This document shows, in pieces, positions 55,193 to 63,355 of a stretch of DNA of 64,000 bases. Location of the stretch: NCBI RefSeq assembly GCF_036250065.1, contig NZ_CP109199.1, positions 4,216,001-4,280,000 on the forward strand, written 5' to 3'. Every line of letters begins with the position of its first letter. Within the stretch, counting starts at the first letter, position 1. The translations under genes and the position numbers were made by a program. This DNA is from Micromonospora sp. NBC_01699. GTDB taxonomy: Bacteria > Actinomycetota > Actinomycetes > Mycobacteriales > Micromonosporaceae. The notes beneath the pieces were generated by a model. The model saw nothing but the letters and a program-made list of their open reading frames with translations. It had not been told where the DNA came from and made no database searches.

Positions 55193-56416
55193 CTACCGCC
55201 CCGGTGCCGAACGCCCCCGGACGAACGCGTCCAGCGCGGCCAGCGCCCGGTGCAGTTCCACGGCACCGACCTCGGGCGGCATGTGAGCATTGCGCCGGAG
55301 GTGGTCGAGCAGGTCCGGCTCGGGCGCCAGGCCGTGCTCGCGCAAGCCGTACGACAGCGCGTCGGACCAGAGCCACGACCCGTCCGTACGGACGTTCGTC
55401 GGCACCACCGCACCCCGGATCCGGTCGAGCACGTCCTCGGCCCGGATCGGACCGAGCAGCAGCGGCGTACCCGCGTCGAGGTAACCCAGCACCCGGTCCC
55501 GCTCGTCGGCGTCGAGCCGCTCCCGCTCGTCGCCGAGCCCCGTACCGGTGCCGGTGGTGGTGGAGGAGGCGGTGGAGGAGGCGGCGGCGGTGGCGGCGGT
55601 GGCGGCGGCGGTGGCGGCGGCGGTGGCGGCGGCGGTGGCGGCGGCGGTGGCGGCGGCGGCGGCGGCGGCGGTGGCGGTGGCGGCGGTGTATTGGTCACGG
55701 GCGAACCGGATCGGTCGGGGCGGCTCGGCGGCCCAGAGCAGCGCGGCCCGGTCCAGTGCGGTGCGCTGGTGGTCGGGCAGCTCACCCGGCTCGGCGAAGA
55801 CCTCGACCCGTGGCTCGCGCTCACCCGCCGCGAGCAGCACCTCCTGCACCCCGGCGGCCACGCCCGGCCGGTCGGCAGCCGCCGGCCCGAACACCTGCAC
55901 CAGGTACATCCGGCGCGGTGGCGGCCACCGGGTGGGCCGGTCCGGGAACGACCAGACCCGCCAGAGTCCGCGTACCCCGTCTGGCACGGCCCGGGTGAGG
56001 GCGAGGTCCACCGGGTCGGGCCCGCCGGGGCCGTCGTACCGACCGGTCAGGTCCGGCGGGTACGGCACCCGGTCGCCGTGTTCGGCCAGCACCGCCGGAT
56101 CGAACGGCGCCAGCCGGAAGTACGGTCGCGACACCGGCACACCGCGCGGCACCTCGTCGACCGTGTGGGTGTCCTCCCCGGCGTCGGCGAGCACCAGGGC
56201 GAGCAGGGCGGCGTCCGCCTCGGTGACCGTCACCCGACCGGCGGTCGCACCGAACACCACCGCCTGCGCCACCTCGACCGACCGTCCCTCGGCCAGCCAC
56301 TGCCGCGCCCGCGCGACCAGCCCGTCGGGCAACCGACCCGCCAGGCGGAGCAGCAGGGCGTGCAGCTCGTCGATCCGTACCGGGATCCGCGCGTCCACTT
56401 CCGGACCTGCTGCCAC
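55193..56416 (-). CDS. Hypothetical protein with long Ala/Thr low-complexity linker
   Basis: The 407-residue protein has no recognised function. An N-terminal helical part (about residues 5-85; IDELHALLLRLAGRLPDGLVARARQWLAEGRSVEVAQAVVFGA) resembles a segment often seen in hypothetical proteins of Micromonosporaceae near type VII-like gene sets. The middle (about 120-235) is beta-rich. An Ala/Thr tract of about 45 residues follows (about 242-288). A helical C-terminal domain (about 300-405; LDADERDRVLGYLDAGTPLLLGPIRAEDVLDRI) ends the chain. The GTG at 56416 has GGAGGG ten nt upstream; an ATG at 56500 would add 28 residues. It is divergent from the MinD-like gene, with about 250 bp between. Confidence 0.65.
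   Translation of the reverse strand: MAAGPEVDARIPVRIDELHALLLRLAGRLPDGLVARARQWLAEGRSVEVAQAVVFGATAGRVTVTEADAALLALVLADAGEDTHTVDEVPRGVPVSRPYFRLAPFDPAVLAEHGDRVPYPPDLTGRYDGPGGPDPVDLALTRAVPDGVRGLWRVWSFPDRPTRWPPPRRMYLVQVFGPAAADRPGVAAGVQEVLLAAGEREPRVEVFAEPGELPDHQRTALDRAALLWAAEPPRPIRFARDQYTAATATAAAAAAATAAATAAATAAATAAATAATAAASSTASSTTTGTGTGLGDERERLDADERDRVLGYLDAGTPLLLGPIRAEDVLDRIRGAVVPTNVRTDGSWLWSDALSYGLREHGLAPEPDLLDHLRRNAHMPPEVGAVELHRALAALDAFVRGRSAPGR
55552..55688 (-). repeat. GCC/ACC trinucleotide-like tract encoding poly-Ala/Thr; G-rich on the plus strand
   Basis: About 137 bp made almost only of GGC, GGT and GGA triplets on the plus strand, with a 12-bp higher-order period of three GGC and one GGT. 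It encodes Ala-Ala-Ala-Thr repeats on the minus strand. G-runs of two dominate, so two-quartet quadruplexes and slippage are likely. Confidence 0.9.
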
Positions 56417-56672
56417 GACCGCCCCACCCTCCGCAGTGCCCGTGCCGGACGAACGTACGAAGCGACTACGGCGCGCGGGCCACTTCGGTTCAGGTGACAT
56501 TTCCCAAGTCGAGCCGGCCCGCACCGGCCACCTGCGGGAGGACCGCCGAAGCCGGCCGGATCGGTTTTCGCACCATAGGATCTGCCGCCCGGCTCACGTA
56601 CAGTCCCGCCATTCGACTGCTTCTCAGTCGGCGGCGGCACCGATCGTCGGCTGATCGACAGGGAGATCCGTC

Positions 56673-57794
56673 ATGACCGCGTCCGCAGCGCACAAGCCCG
56701 GCACTCCGGAGCCCGCTCCCGCCGCCGGTGGCCCGACGGAGCCGGCCGGGTCGACCCCGACCGCCGGTCCGGCCCAGCCGTCGGCGGCACCCGCCGGCCT
56801 CGCCTGGCAGGCGCCCCGTCAGCCAGCCACCGCGCCGGGCGGCGGCAACGCACCGGTCGCCCCGCTACCGGGCATCCCGGTCGGCCCGCCGTCGCAGCCA
56901 CGGGCGGAGTGGGGCTGGCGCGGGCGGGCGAACCGGATCACCGGCGGAACGCTGAACCTGGTCGCGACCAAGGACGAGTTTGTGCACCGGGCCGCCCGCC
57001 GCCGGCTGCTCCGCCCGTTCAGCCGGACCATGTCCATCGTGGTGGCCAACCCGAAGGGCGGGGCGGCGAAGACGCCGACCGCGTTGCTCGCCGCCGCGAC
57101 CCTCGGCTTCCACCGTGGTGGCTACACGCTGGCCTGGGACAACAACGAGACCCGGGGCACCCTCGGCATGCGGGCCGAGTCCGCCACCCACGAACAGACA
57201 GTGATCAACCTGCTGCACAACATCGACGAGTTCCTCGCCACCACGGCGAGCGTCGGACGGCTGTCGGCGTACCTGCGGCCGCAGAGTGCCCGGTTCGACG
57301 TGCTCGCCTCGGACGACGCCGCCGGCAGCATGGAGATCATCGACGACGAGGCGTTCACCAAGCTCTGGACCGCGCTGTGCCGGTTCTACCGGCTGATAGT
57401 GGTCGACACCGGCAACAACATCCGCTCGGCCAACTGGCAGTCGGCGACCGCCGTCGCGGACTGCCTGATCGTGCCCACCACCGTGCAGCGCGACGTCGCC
57501 GACAGTGGACTGTGGATGCTCGACCACCTGATCCGGACCGGTCGCGGCGACCTGGCCGAGAACGCCGTCGCCGTGGTCTCCTGCGCCGACCCCAAGCCGG
57601 ACACCGAGCTGCTCGACGAGATCGTGGAGCGCTACCGCAGGGTGGTCCGGGACGTCGTCGTGATCCCGTACGACCGGCTGATCCGGTCCGGCGGACGGAT
57701 CGAGTTCGACGCCCTCGCCCTGCCCACCCGTCGGGCCTGGCTGATGGCGTGCAGCTCGATCATCGACTCACTCGCCATCCGCGACCAGGGCTGA
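56673..57794 (+). CDS. Pro/Ala-rich MinD/ParA-like ATPase
   Basis: The 373-residue protein has a disordered Pro/Ala/Gly-rich N-terminal 85 residues and a SIMIBI-class ATPase domain. It has a deviant Walker A VVANPKGGAAKTPTALLAA (KGGxxKT), a Walker B-like LIVVDTGNNIRSANWQSAT and VADCLIVPTTVQRDVADSGLW. Asp of the usual catalytic switch is retained (VDTG). The Pro-rich tail plus MinD fold recalls EspI/MinD-like ATPases associated with ESX type VII secretion, though no EccC, EccB or WXG100 gene is present in the window. ATG at 56673 has AGGGAGA upstream. Its 3' end overlaps the convergent next gene by 27 bp. Confidence 0.85.
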   Translation: MTASAAHKPGTPEPAPAAGGPTEPAGSTPTAGPAQPSAAPAGLAWQAPRQPATAPGGGNAPVAPLPGIPVGPPSQPRAEWGWRGRANRITGGTLNLVATKDEFVHRAARRRLLRPFSRTMSIVVANPKGGAAKTPTALLAAATLGFHRGGYTLAWDNNETRGTLGMRAESATHEQTVINLLHNIDEFLATTASVGRLSAYLRPQSARFDVLASDDAAGSMEIIDDEAFTKLWTALCRFYRLIVVDTGNNIRSANWQSATAVADCLIVPTTVQRDVADSGLWMLDHLIRTGRGDLAENAVAVVSCADPKPDTELLDEIVERYRRVVRDVVVIPYDRLIRSGGRIEFDALALPTRRAWLMACSSIIDSLAIRDQG

Positions 57795-59921
57795 CGGCCA
57801 CCGCGCACCCGCGCCGGAGCGGCGTACCGCCTCGACCGCCCGCCGGAGCCCCTCACGGGCCCGTCGGTCCGCCGCCGCCTCGTCCGGCGTACCCGTGCCC
57901 TCGATCGGTTGGTCGGACCCGGCGCCCAGCTCGCGCAGCAGCACCAGCGCGGACTCCGGGCGGCCGAGATGCTCCGTGCCGACCACCCGGAACCGGGTGC
58001 CGGCCGGGAAGAGTACGCACTCACGCCCGGCCGGCGTCACCCCGGCCGTCTGCCGCCCGGTGGTCGACCAGACCGCGAGCACCGGTCGGCCCGGCTCCCA
58101 CCGGTACGGCGACACCTCGGCGGCCAGCACCTCGGCCGCGCCGAGCACCGCACCCTCGACCGGCCCCGGCCCCGATCCCGATCCCGATCCCGATCGCACG
58201 GTCCAGGACGCGAAGACCGGTCCAGGGTGCACCGGCAGCCGCAGCAGGCCGCTGACCAGGCAGGAGGCCACCTCCCGGGATACCGGGTCGCCGTCGGTGT
58301 CGAACACCTCGTCGCCGGCCACGAACCCGACCACCGCGGCCAGGTCGGTCAGTACGGCGTCGCCGTCGCGGCCGTCGGCCAGCCCCCGGGGTGACCCCGT
58401 CACGATCGCGGCGTAGCGCGGGTAGCGGTCGCCCAGCAGTTCGCGCAGTGCCTGCCGCTCGCGCGGATCGCTCCGGTGGTCCGTCGCCGGCAGCGGTCCG
58501 GCCGGGTTGTCCACCGCGACGAGGCGTCCCGGCCGCAGGGCGGGTCCCGGATTCGGAACCGCCGGTTCCGGGTCGAGCGGTGGTATGCCCGCCAGCGGCA
58601 ACGCCTCCCGGGCGGCGTCCGGTGGGGGTAGTTCGACCAGGTGTCCCGGTCCGACCACCGCCAACAGCGGACCGAAGCGGGCGACCAACGCGGCCCAGAC
58701 CGGCGCGCCGGTGTCCGGCGGACTCGTCACCGCCAGCCGCAACGCGCTGGTGACCGTCGGCGGCAGCGCGCCGACCACCGTGTCGATCGCCGCCAGCGCC
58801 CCCGTCGGCGCCGCGACCGCGCCGGCACCGAGCACCAGCAACGGGTGGTTGGCGTCGATCGGCAGCCGCCGGACCAGGTCCTGTTCCGGATCGGGACCGG
58901 TCGTACGCAGCCAGAGCCCGCACCGGACCACCTCGATCGCCCAGTGTTCGTCGATCCGCTGGATCCCACCGGTGCCCGCGACGTCCGGCAGCGGCCGGCG
59001 CCACTCCGTCACCTGCGGCGGCGCTCCGGCGCGGTACACCAGCCGCTGCACGAACGGTCGCCAGCCCCGCCCACCGCTCGCGTCGACGGTGGTCCGAACC
59101 GTGGCTCCGTCGGAGTCGATGTCGGCGACCCCGCTCATCACCTCGACGGTGCCGCCGGTACGCGCCGCCAACCACTCCCCGACCGTGTCGGCGGTCGCGC
59201 TCTCCGACCCGTACGGGACCAGGATCAGTCGACGCCGCAGCTGCCGGGGCAGCGCCTCCAGCAGGTCGTACACGGATTCCGGTGGCAGTGCGGGCGTGCC
59301 GGGTCGACCGATCACCACGGTCGGCTGCTCGGTGTCCACGAACATGGACAGGATCGCCCCGGTCAGCTCCGGCCCGGCCGGGTCGGGCCCACCCCGGTCG
59401 GCGCCGGCCCGCGAAGGGGCCGCGTGGTGCACCCAGAGGCCGGCGGGGACGGCGGTGACCCGCAGTCCCGACGGCACGGCCCGCAGGGTCGACGGCAGCA
59501 GGCGCTGCCAGTCGGGTGCCGGGTGCCGGGCACCCTCCCGCTGTGCCGGCTCACCCGGTCGGAAGCACCACCACGTCCCGTCGACCACGAACAGCATGCC
59601 GGTACGGAGCAGCATCACCGGCCCGGTCGGTGCCAGCACCTCGATCCGCAGCTGGTCCGCGACGACCTGGGCGACCCCCGGCTGTCCCGCGTCGGAGAGC
59701 ACCAGCCGGATCGACTCGCAGCGGACCGGGAGGTGCCGGCCGAGCAACTCGATCAGGGTGGCCAGCTCGATCGGCGGGTCGGCCGCCACGATCACCGTGT
59801 GCCGGTCGGGCTCCCTGGGCAGCCGGGGCGCGGCCAGCTCCGGCGGCACCGTGTCGCCCCGGACGATGACGATGCTCCGGTCGTACCCGTGCACCCGCGG
59901 ATGGTCGATCGGGATGGTCAT
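57768..59921 (-). CDS. Large protein with degenerate ADP-ribosyltransferase-like C-terminal domain
   Basis: The 717-residue protein has no signal peptide or membrane helix. It contains three tandem, loosely similar segments (about 1-200, 200-400, 400-500), each with a strand-turn like RSIVIVRGD, TVVIGRPG or LLVLGAGAVA. The C-terminal region (about 520-700) reads VHPGPVFASWTV...VLAVWSTTGRQTAG...GRECVLFPAGTRFRVVGTE...ALVLLRELG, the strand order of actinobacterial ADP-ribosyltransferase toxins. The first Arg (YRG type) is replaced by Ala-Ser and the EVLF catalytic Glu by Cys (ECVLF), so enzyme activity is doubtful. A Gly-Ser repeat is encoded by GATCCC hexamers at 58174-58195. ATG at 59921 with GAGGATGG upstream. 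Function unknown; the paired MinD-like ATPase suggests a shared complex. Confidence 0.6.
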   Translation of the reverse strand: MTIPIDHPRVHGYDRSIVIVRGDTVPPELAAPRLPREPDRHTVIVAADPPIELATLIELLGRHLPVRCESIRLVLSDAGQPGVAQVVADQLRIEVLAPTGPVMLLRTGMLFVVDGTWWCFRPGEPAQREGARHPAPDWQRLLPSTLRAVPSGLRVTAVPAGLWVHHAAPSRAGADRGGPDPAGPELTGAILSMFVDTEQPTVVIGRPGTPALPPESVYDLLEALPRQLRRRLILVPYGSESATADTVGEWLAARTGGTVEVMSGVADIDSDGATVRTTVDASGGRGWRPFVQRLVYRAGAPPQVTEWRRPLPDVAGTGGIQRIDEHWAIEVVRCGLWLRTTGPDPEQDLVRRLPIDANHPLLVLGAGAVAAPTGALAAIDTVVGALPPTVTSALRLAVTSPPDTGAPVWAALVARFGPLLAVVGPGHLVELPPPDAAREALPLAGIPPLDPEPAVPNPGPALRPGRLVAVDNPAGPLPATDHRSDPRERQALRELLGDRYPRYAAIVTGSPRGLADGRDGDAVLTDLAAVVGFVAGDEVFDTDGDPVSREVASCLVSGLLRLPVHPGPVFASWTVRSGSGSGSGPGPVEGAVLGAAEVLAAEVSPYRWEPGRPVLAVWSTTGRQTAGVTPAGRECVLFPAGTRFRVVGTEHLGRPESALVLLRELGAGSDQPIEGTGTPDEAAADRRAREGLRRAVEAVRRSGAGARWPSALVADGE
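58174..58195 (-). repeat. Short hexanucleotide repeat (GATCCC) encoding Ser-Gly
   Basis: Just under four exact GATCCC units on the plus strand encode the Gly-Ser-Gly-Ser linker inside the ART-like domain region of the minus-strand gene. Confidence 0.85.
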
Positions 59922-60021
59922 GGCGCCATCCTCACCCACCTCGTACGGCCGGGTCCGGGTGGGGCGGGCCGGGACGGGCCGACGGACGCCGGTGCGTCGG
60001 CGCCCTGCCACGCGGATGCGG

Positions 60022-61170
60022 TCAGTCGCCGATCCTGCTGCGTGGCACCATCTCCGGCGACCAGCGCAGGTCGTACCGGGGCGCGGCGACGGCCTGGGCG
60101 AACGCCGAGGCGGACGCCGGTGAGCTGACGATCCGCCAGTCCAACTCCTTGTCCACCTCGAACCAGATGACGCCGATGATGTCCCGGTGCCGGGGCAGCA
60201 GCCGGAACGTCTCCCTGATCCATTCGACCTTGCGGCCGTTGTCGTCGGCCGCCGCCGTCTCGGTGATGACCAGTGGCCGCTCGGTGAAGGTACGCAGCTC
60301 GCCGATGGTGTCGCCGAAGATCTCGTCGAAGTTCCGGTAGTCGGAGAAGTAGCCGGTGCCGTAGTAGCCGGACAGTCCCAGCCAGTCCACATAGGCGTCG
60401 CCGGGGTAGAGCGACTTCAGTGGGGTGGTGGAGTCGTCCCACTGCACGTTGGGACTCCACACCCAGGTCACGTTGGTGGCACCGGCCGTACGGAAGAGGT
60501 CGTGCAGGTGCCGCCACGCCCGGACGTAGTCGCCCGGACGGTTGCCGTTGGTCGCCTCGGACCACGGGTACCAGTCGCCGTTCATCTCGTGGCCGAAGCG
60601 GATGGCGACCGGGTAGCCGAGCGACCCGATCCCGTCGGCCCAGGACAGCAGGTAGTCGTCCAGGTCTCCGGCGGCGATCCGGGCCAACCGGTAGTCGGGC
60701 TGGTCCGACCGGATCTCGTCGATCTGCCGCAGCGGCAGCCCCTGCTCGCGGGCCTTCTCGTCGATCCGATAGTCCCACGGCTCCCAGGCCAGCATCGGCA
60801 TCATGCCCCGATCGGCGACCCGGTCGAACAGCGACCGGTCGAACCGGCCGGAGGCCCAGTCCGCGCTGAACAGCATCACCTGCGGCTGGTGCTTCGCGGC
60901 CCTGGTGAACTCGTCCACCGCATCGAAGTCGTACGCGCCCTCGTGGGTCGTGACGCCGATGAACACCTTGCCGGCGGGCGGGAACACCTCCGGCTCCGCC
61001 GCCGGTGGCGGTGGCGGTGGGGAGGCGCTCGGCCGGCTCGTCGCCGCGACGTCGGAACCGACGCCGCCGCCCAACGGGTCCGCGGTCCGTGGCGCGACCG
61101 CGAAGGCATAGGTCAACAGGAGTACGGCAACCAGCGCGACCAGTACGCGCGGCAGCGTCAGCCTCAGCAT
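60022..61170 (-). CDS. GH26 endo-beta-mannanase-like hydrolase, membrane-anchored or secreted
   Basis: The 382-residue protein has an N-terminal hydrophobic segment (LPRVLVALVAVLLLTYAFAVA; signal or anchor), a Pro-rich linker and a GH26 barrel (about 65-365). The acid/base Glu is in IRFGHEMNGDWYPW (about 193) and the nucleophile Glu in LVITETAAAD (about 305), matching the family pair on strands 4 and 7. GH26 enzymes cleave beta-1,4-mannan or related beta-glycans. It begins ten nt after a cellulose-synthase-like glycosyltransferase stop, so both are co-transcribed, which suggests a function in trimming or releasing the polymer made by that enzyme. ATG at 61170 has GAGGAG upstream. Confidence 0.88.
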   Translation of the reverse strand: MLRLTLPRVLVALVAVLLLTYAFAVAPRTADPLGGGVGSDVAATSRPSASPPPPPPAAEPEVFPPAGKVFIGVTTHEGAYDFDAVDEFTRAAKHQPQVMLFSADWASGRFDRSLFDRVADRGMMPMLAWEPWDYRIDEKAREQGLPLRQIDEIRSDQPDYRLARIAAGDLDDYLLSWADGIGSLGYPVAIRFGHEMNGDWYPWSEATNGNRPGDYVRAWRHLHDLFRTAGATNVTWVWSPNVQWDDSTTPLKSLYPGDAYVDWLGLSGYYGTGYFSDYRNFDEIFGDTIGELRTFTERPLVITETAAADDNGRKVEWIRETFRLLPRHRDIIGVIWFEVDKELDWRIVSSPASASAFAQAVAAPRYDLRWSPEMVPRSRIGD

Positions 61171-61180
61171 CGCCCGCTCC

Positions 61181-63214
61181 TCAACCGTTGCCCGGCGTGT
61201 GCACCGGCCGGGCGTACGCACCCGGCTCCGGTCGGCCGTACCCGCCCGGATCGAGGCGGCCGTACCCGCCGGTGTCGAGCAGGCCGTACACGCCCGCCTC
61301 GATTCGTATGGCGGTCGGTGGGGACCACTCGCGGCGGCTGTCCCCGTCGACGTAGTAGACGGCCCAGCGGGCGGTGTGGCGACCGTCGGCCGGCGGTGCA
61401 GCGACGCCGGTCGCCTCGGCCGCCCGTTGCTCGGCGCGGGCCAGCAGCCCCGTCACGATCGCGATCGCGGGCGGGGCCAGGCTCGCCACCAGGGTCAGCG
61501 CCGGCCACACCCGCAGCAGCGGGTAGCTGTGGTCGAGCAGGTAACTCACCACCAGCATGGCGGCGGCGAGGCCGGCCCAGAGGAAGTGCAGCCGGAAGGT
61601 GGCCAGCGACTCGGTGGTCCGCAGCTTGCCCTTGGCGGTCACCACGAAGGCGAGTTTGCGACCCAGCAGCGCGGCGATGCCCGCCGCCACGTAGATCGGT
61701 CCGACGAACAGTGCCAGCGCCATCCCCACCACCCCGATCTCCTCGCGCTCGTGGGCGGCGATGTTGTAGCGACGCAGCCAGAGCCAGAGCGCGAACCAGG
61801 TGACGATGGTCGAGCCCCACAGCACCGCCCAGATCCGGGTGTCGAGTTGGACCGTACTCACGCCGGTGAGCAGGTAGAGCGCCGTGGCCAGGTTGCCCAG
61901 CAACAGGCTCACCGCGACGCTCGGGTAGTAGAACTGGAGCAGGCGGTACTGCCAGCGTCGCCGGGAGCCGAGGGCGCTCGGGGCGCGCAGGTCGGGGCGG
62001 ACCAGGATCTCCCAGATGCCGGCGGCCCACCGCTTCTGCTGGTTCATGTAGTCCGCCCAGGAGCTGGGTCCCTCCCCGATCGCCACCACGTCCGGGGTGT
62101 AGACGCCCTTCCACCGGTTTCCGGTCGCCGGGTTGGCCGCGGCGTGGATCCGGATGCTGGTCAGGTGGTCCTCGATGATCGAGTCCTGGTAGCCGCCGAT
62201 GGTCGCCCAGGCCGCGGGTCGGTAGAGGTGGCCGGTGCCGGTGAGCAGCGGCGCGTCCAGGCCGTTCCCGCCGCGCGCGATCAGTCCGTTGTAGAGGTAC
62301 TGCTGGACCGAGGCGCCGTGCGCGACCCAGTTCTCGTGCATGTTGCCGTAGACCTGCGGCGTCACCACGAACGCGACGTCCGGGTCGCGGAAGTAGCCGA
62401 GGGTCCGCTCCAGGAAACCGGGCAGCGGCACGTGGTCGGGGTCGACGTTCGCGACCACGTCGTACCGGTGCTCGTGCTCGGCCCGCCAGGCGTTGTGGTT
62501 GCCGGACTTGGTCCGGGCCCGGAACTCGCCGCCGGGCAGGTTGTACTCCGGCCGACCCTTCCGGGTGAAGTGACGTACGCCGAGCCGCGCGGCCATCTCC
62601 CGTACGGCCGGGTCGTCGCCCTCGTCGAGGATCCAGACGTCGACCGGTCCGCAGTACACGATCTGTCTCATCCGGCGCAGCGTCCGCTCGGCGACCTCGA
62701 TCGGTTCCTTGCTGGGCACGATGGTGGTGAGCAGGGCGACCCGCAGCCCGATCGGCGGGTCGACCGGGACCGGGTCCTTGGCGTTGAGGGCGAAGACCCA
62801 GACCGACACGTTCTGCGCGACGCGGATCAGTTCGACGGCGACGACCACACAGAAGCCGATCCGGGCCAGCATCGTCTGCCAGTTCCCCGGTCCGAACACA
62901 CCCGCGCCCGGTACGTGTGCGGGCAGCAGCAGCCAGCCGACGAAGACCAGCCCGGCGGTCGCGTTGACGAGCACCAGGATGGTCAGCACCAGTCGCGCGG
63001 CGGGCGAGGCGACGTGGCGGAACTCGATCGGGGCCCGCCCCTGCCGGGGCGTTACCAGCGGACCCGCGGTGGCCCCGCAGCCGGCGTACGCGACCCTGGC
63101 GTCGATGTTGCGCTGCCGACGACCGGGGTGCCGGTCCACTGCCACGGGTCCCGACGGGTCGGGGCGCCCGGACGGGGGCGGTTGGTACGGGTGTGTCCGG
63201 CCGGCGACGCTCAC
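61181..63214 (-). CDS. Cellulose-synthase-like family 2 glycosyltransferase, integral membrane
   Basis: The 677-residue processive GT2 has two N-terminal helices (about 80-130) and a cytoplasmic GT-A domain (about 160-420) with acidic motifs DEGDD (about 205) and VANVDPDHVPLPGF (DxD), LLTGTGHLYR, and the QxxRW motif QQKRWAAGIWE. About six C-terminal helices follow (about 430-620). The tail carries an 8-residue repeat (YGRLDPGG type). It probably makes a beta-glycan while exporting it. No PilZ domain is seen. The GTG at 63214 has GGGGGGA three nt upstream. It heads an operon with GH26. Confidence 0.9.
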   Translation of the reverse strand: MSVAGRTHPYQPPPSGRPDPSGPVAVDRHPGRRQRNIDARVAYAGCGATAGPLVTPRQGRAPIEFRHVASPAARLVLTILVLVNATAGLVFVGWLLLPAHVPGAGVFGPGNWQTMLARIGFCVVVAVELIRVAQNVSVWVFALNAKDPVPVDPPIGLRVALLTTIVPSKEPIEVAERTLRRMRQIVYCGPVDVWILDEGDDPAVREMAARLGVRHFTRKGRPEYNLPGGEFRARTKSGNHNAWRAEHEHRYDVVANVDPDHVPLPGFLERTLGYFRDPDVAFVVTPQVYGNMHENWVAHGASVQQYLYNGLIARGGNGLDAPLLTGTGHLYRPAAWATIGGYQDSIIEDHLTSIRIHAAANPATGNRWKGVYTPDVVAIGEGPSSWADYMNQQKRWAAGIWEILVRPDLRAPSALGSRRRWQYRLLQFYYPSVAVSLLLGNLATALYLLTGVSTVQLDTRIWAVLWGSTIVTWFALWLWLRRYNIAAHEREEIGVVGMALALFVGPIYVAAGIAALLGRKLAFVVTAKGKLRTTESLATFRLHFLWAGLAAAMLVVSYLLDHSYPLLRVWPALTLVASLAPPAIAIVTGLLARAEQRAAEATGVAAPPADGRHTARWAVYYVDGDSRREWSPPTAIRIEAGVYGLLDTGGYGRLDPGGYGRPEPGAYARPVHTPGNG

Positions 63215-63278
63215 GATCCCCCCAAAGAACCCGAACTCTGCTCGCGACAAACCCTGCTAGACCAGATCCTAAACGCCC

Positions 63279-63288
63279 TGTCGCGACA
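63279..63288. promoter_or_regulatory. Palindrome upstream of the GT2-GH26 operon
   Basis: TGTCGCGACA is a perfect 10-bp palindrome about 65 nt above the GT2 start; an 8-bp partial copy (TCGCGACA, 63242-63249) lies 39 bp nearer the gene. Candidate operator; the binding protein is unknown. Confidence 0.4.
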
Positions 63289-63355
63289 TACCAGGCGATC
63301 CAAACGAGTCACCCGAAAGCCTGGCTACCCGGCAAGACGCCTCCGACAGAGCTGG

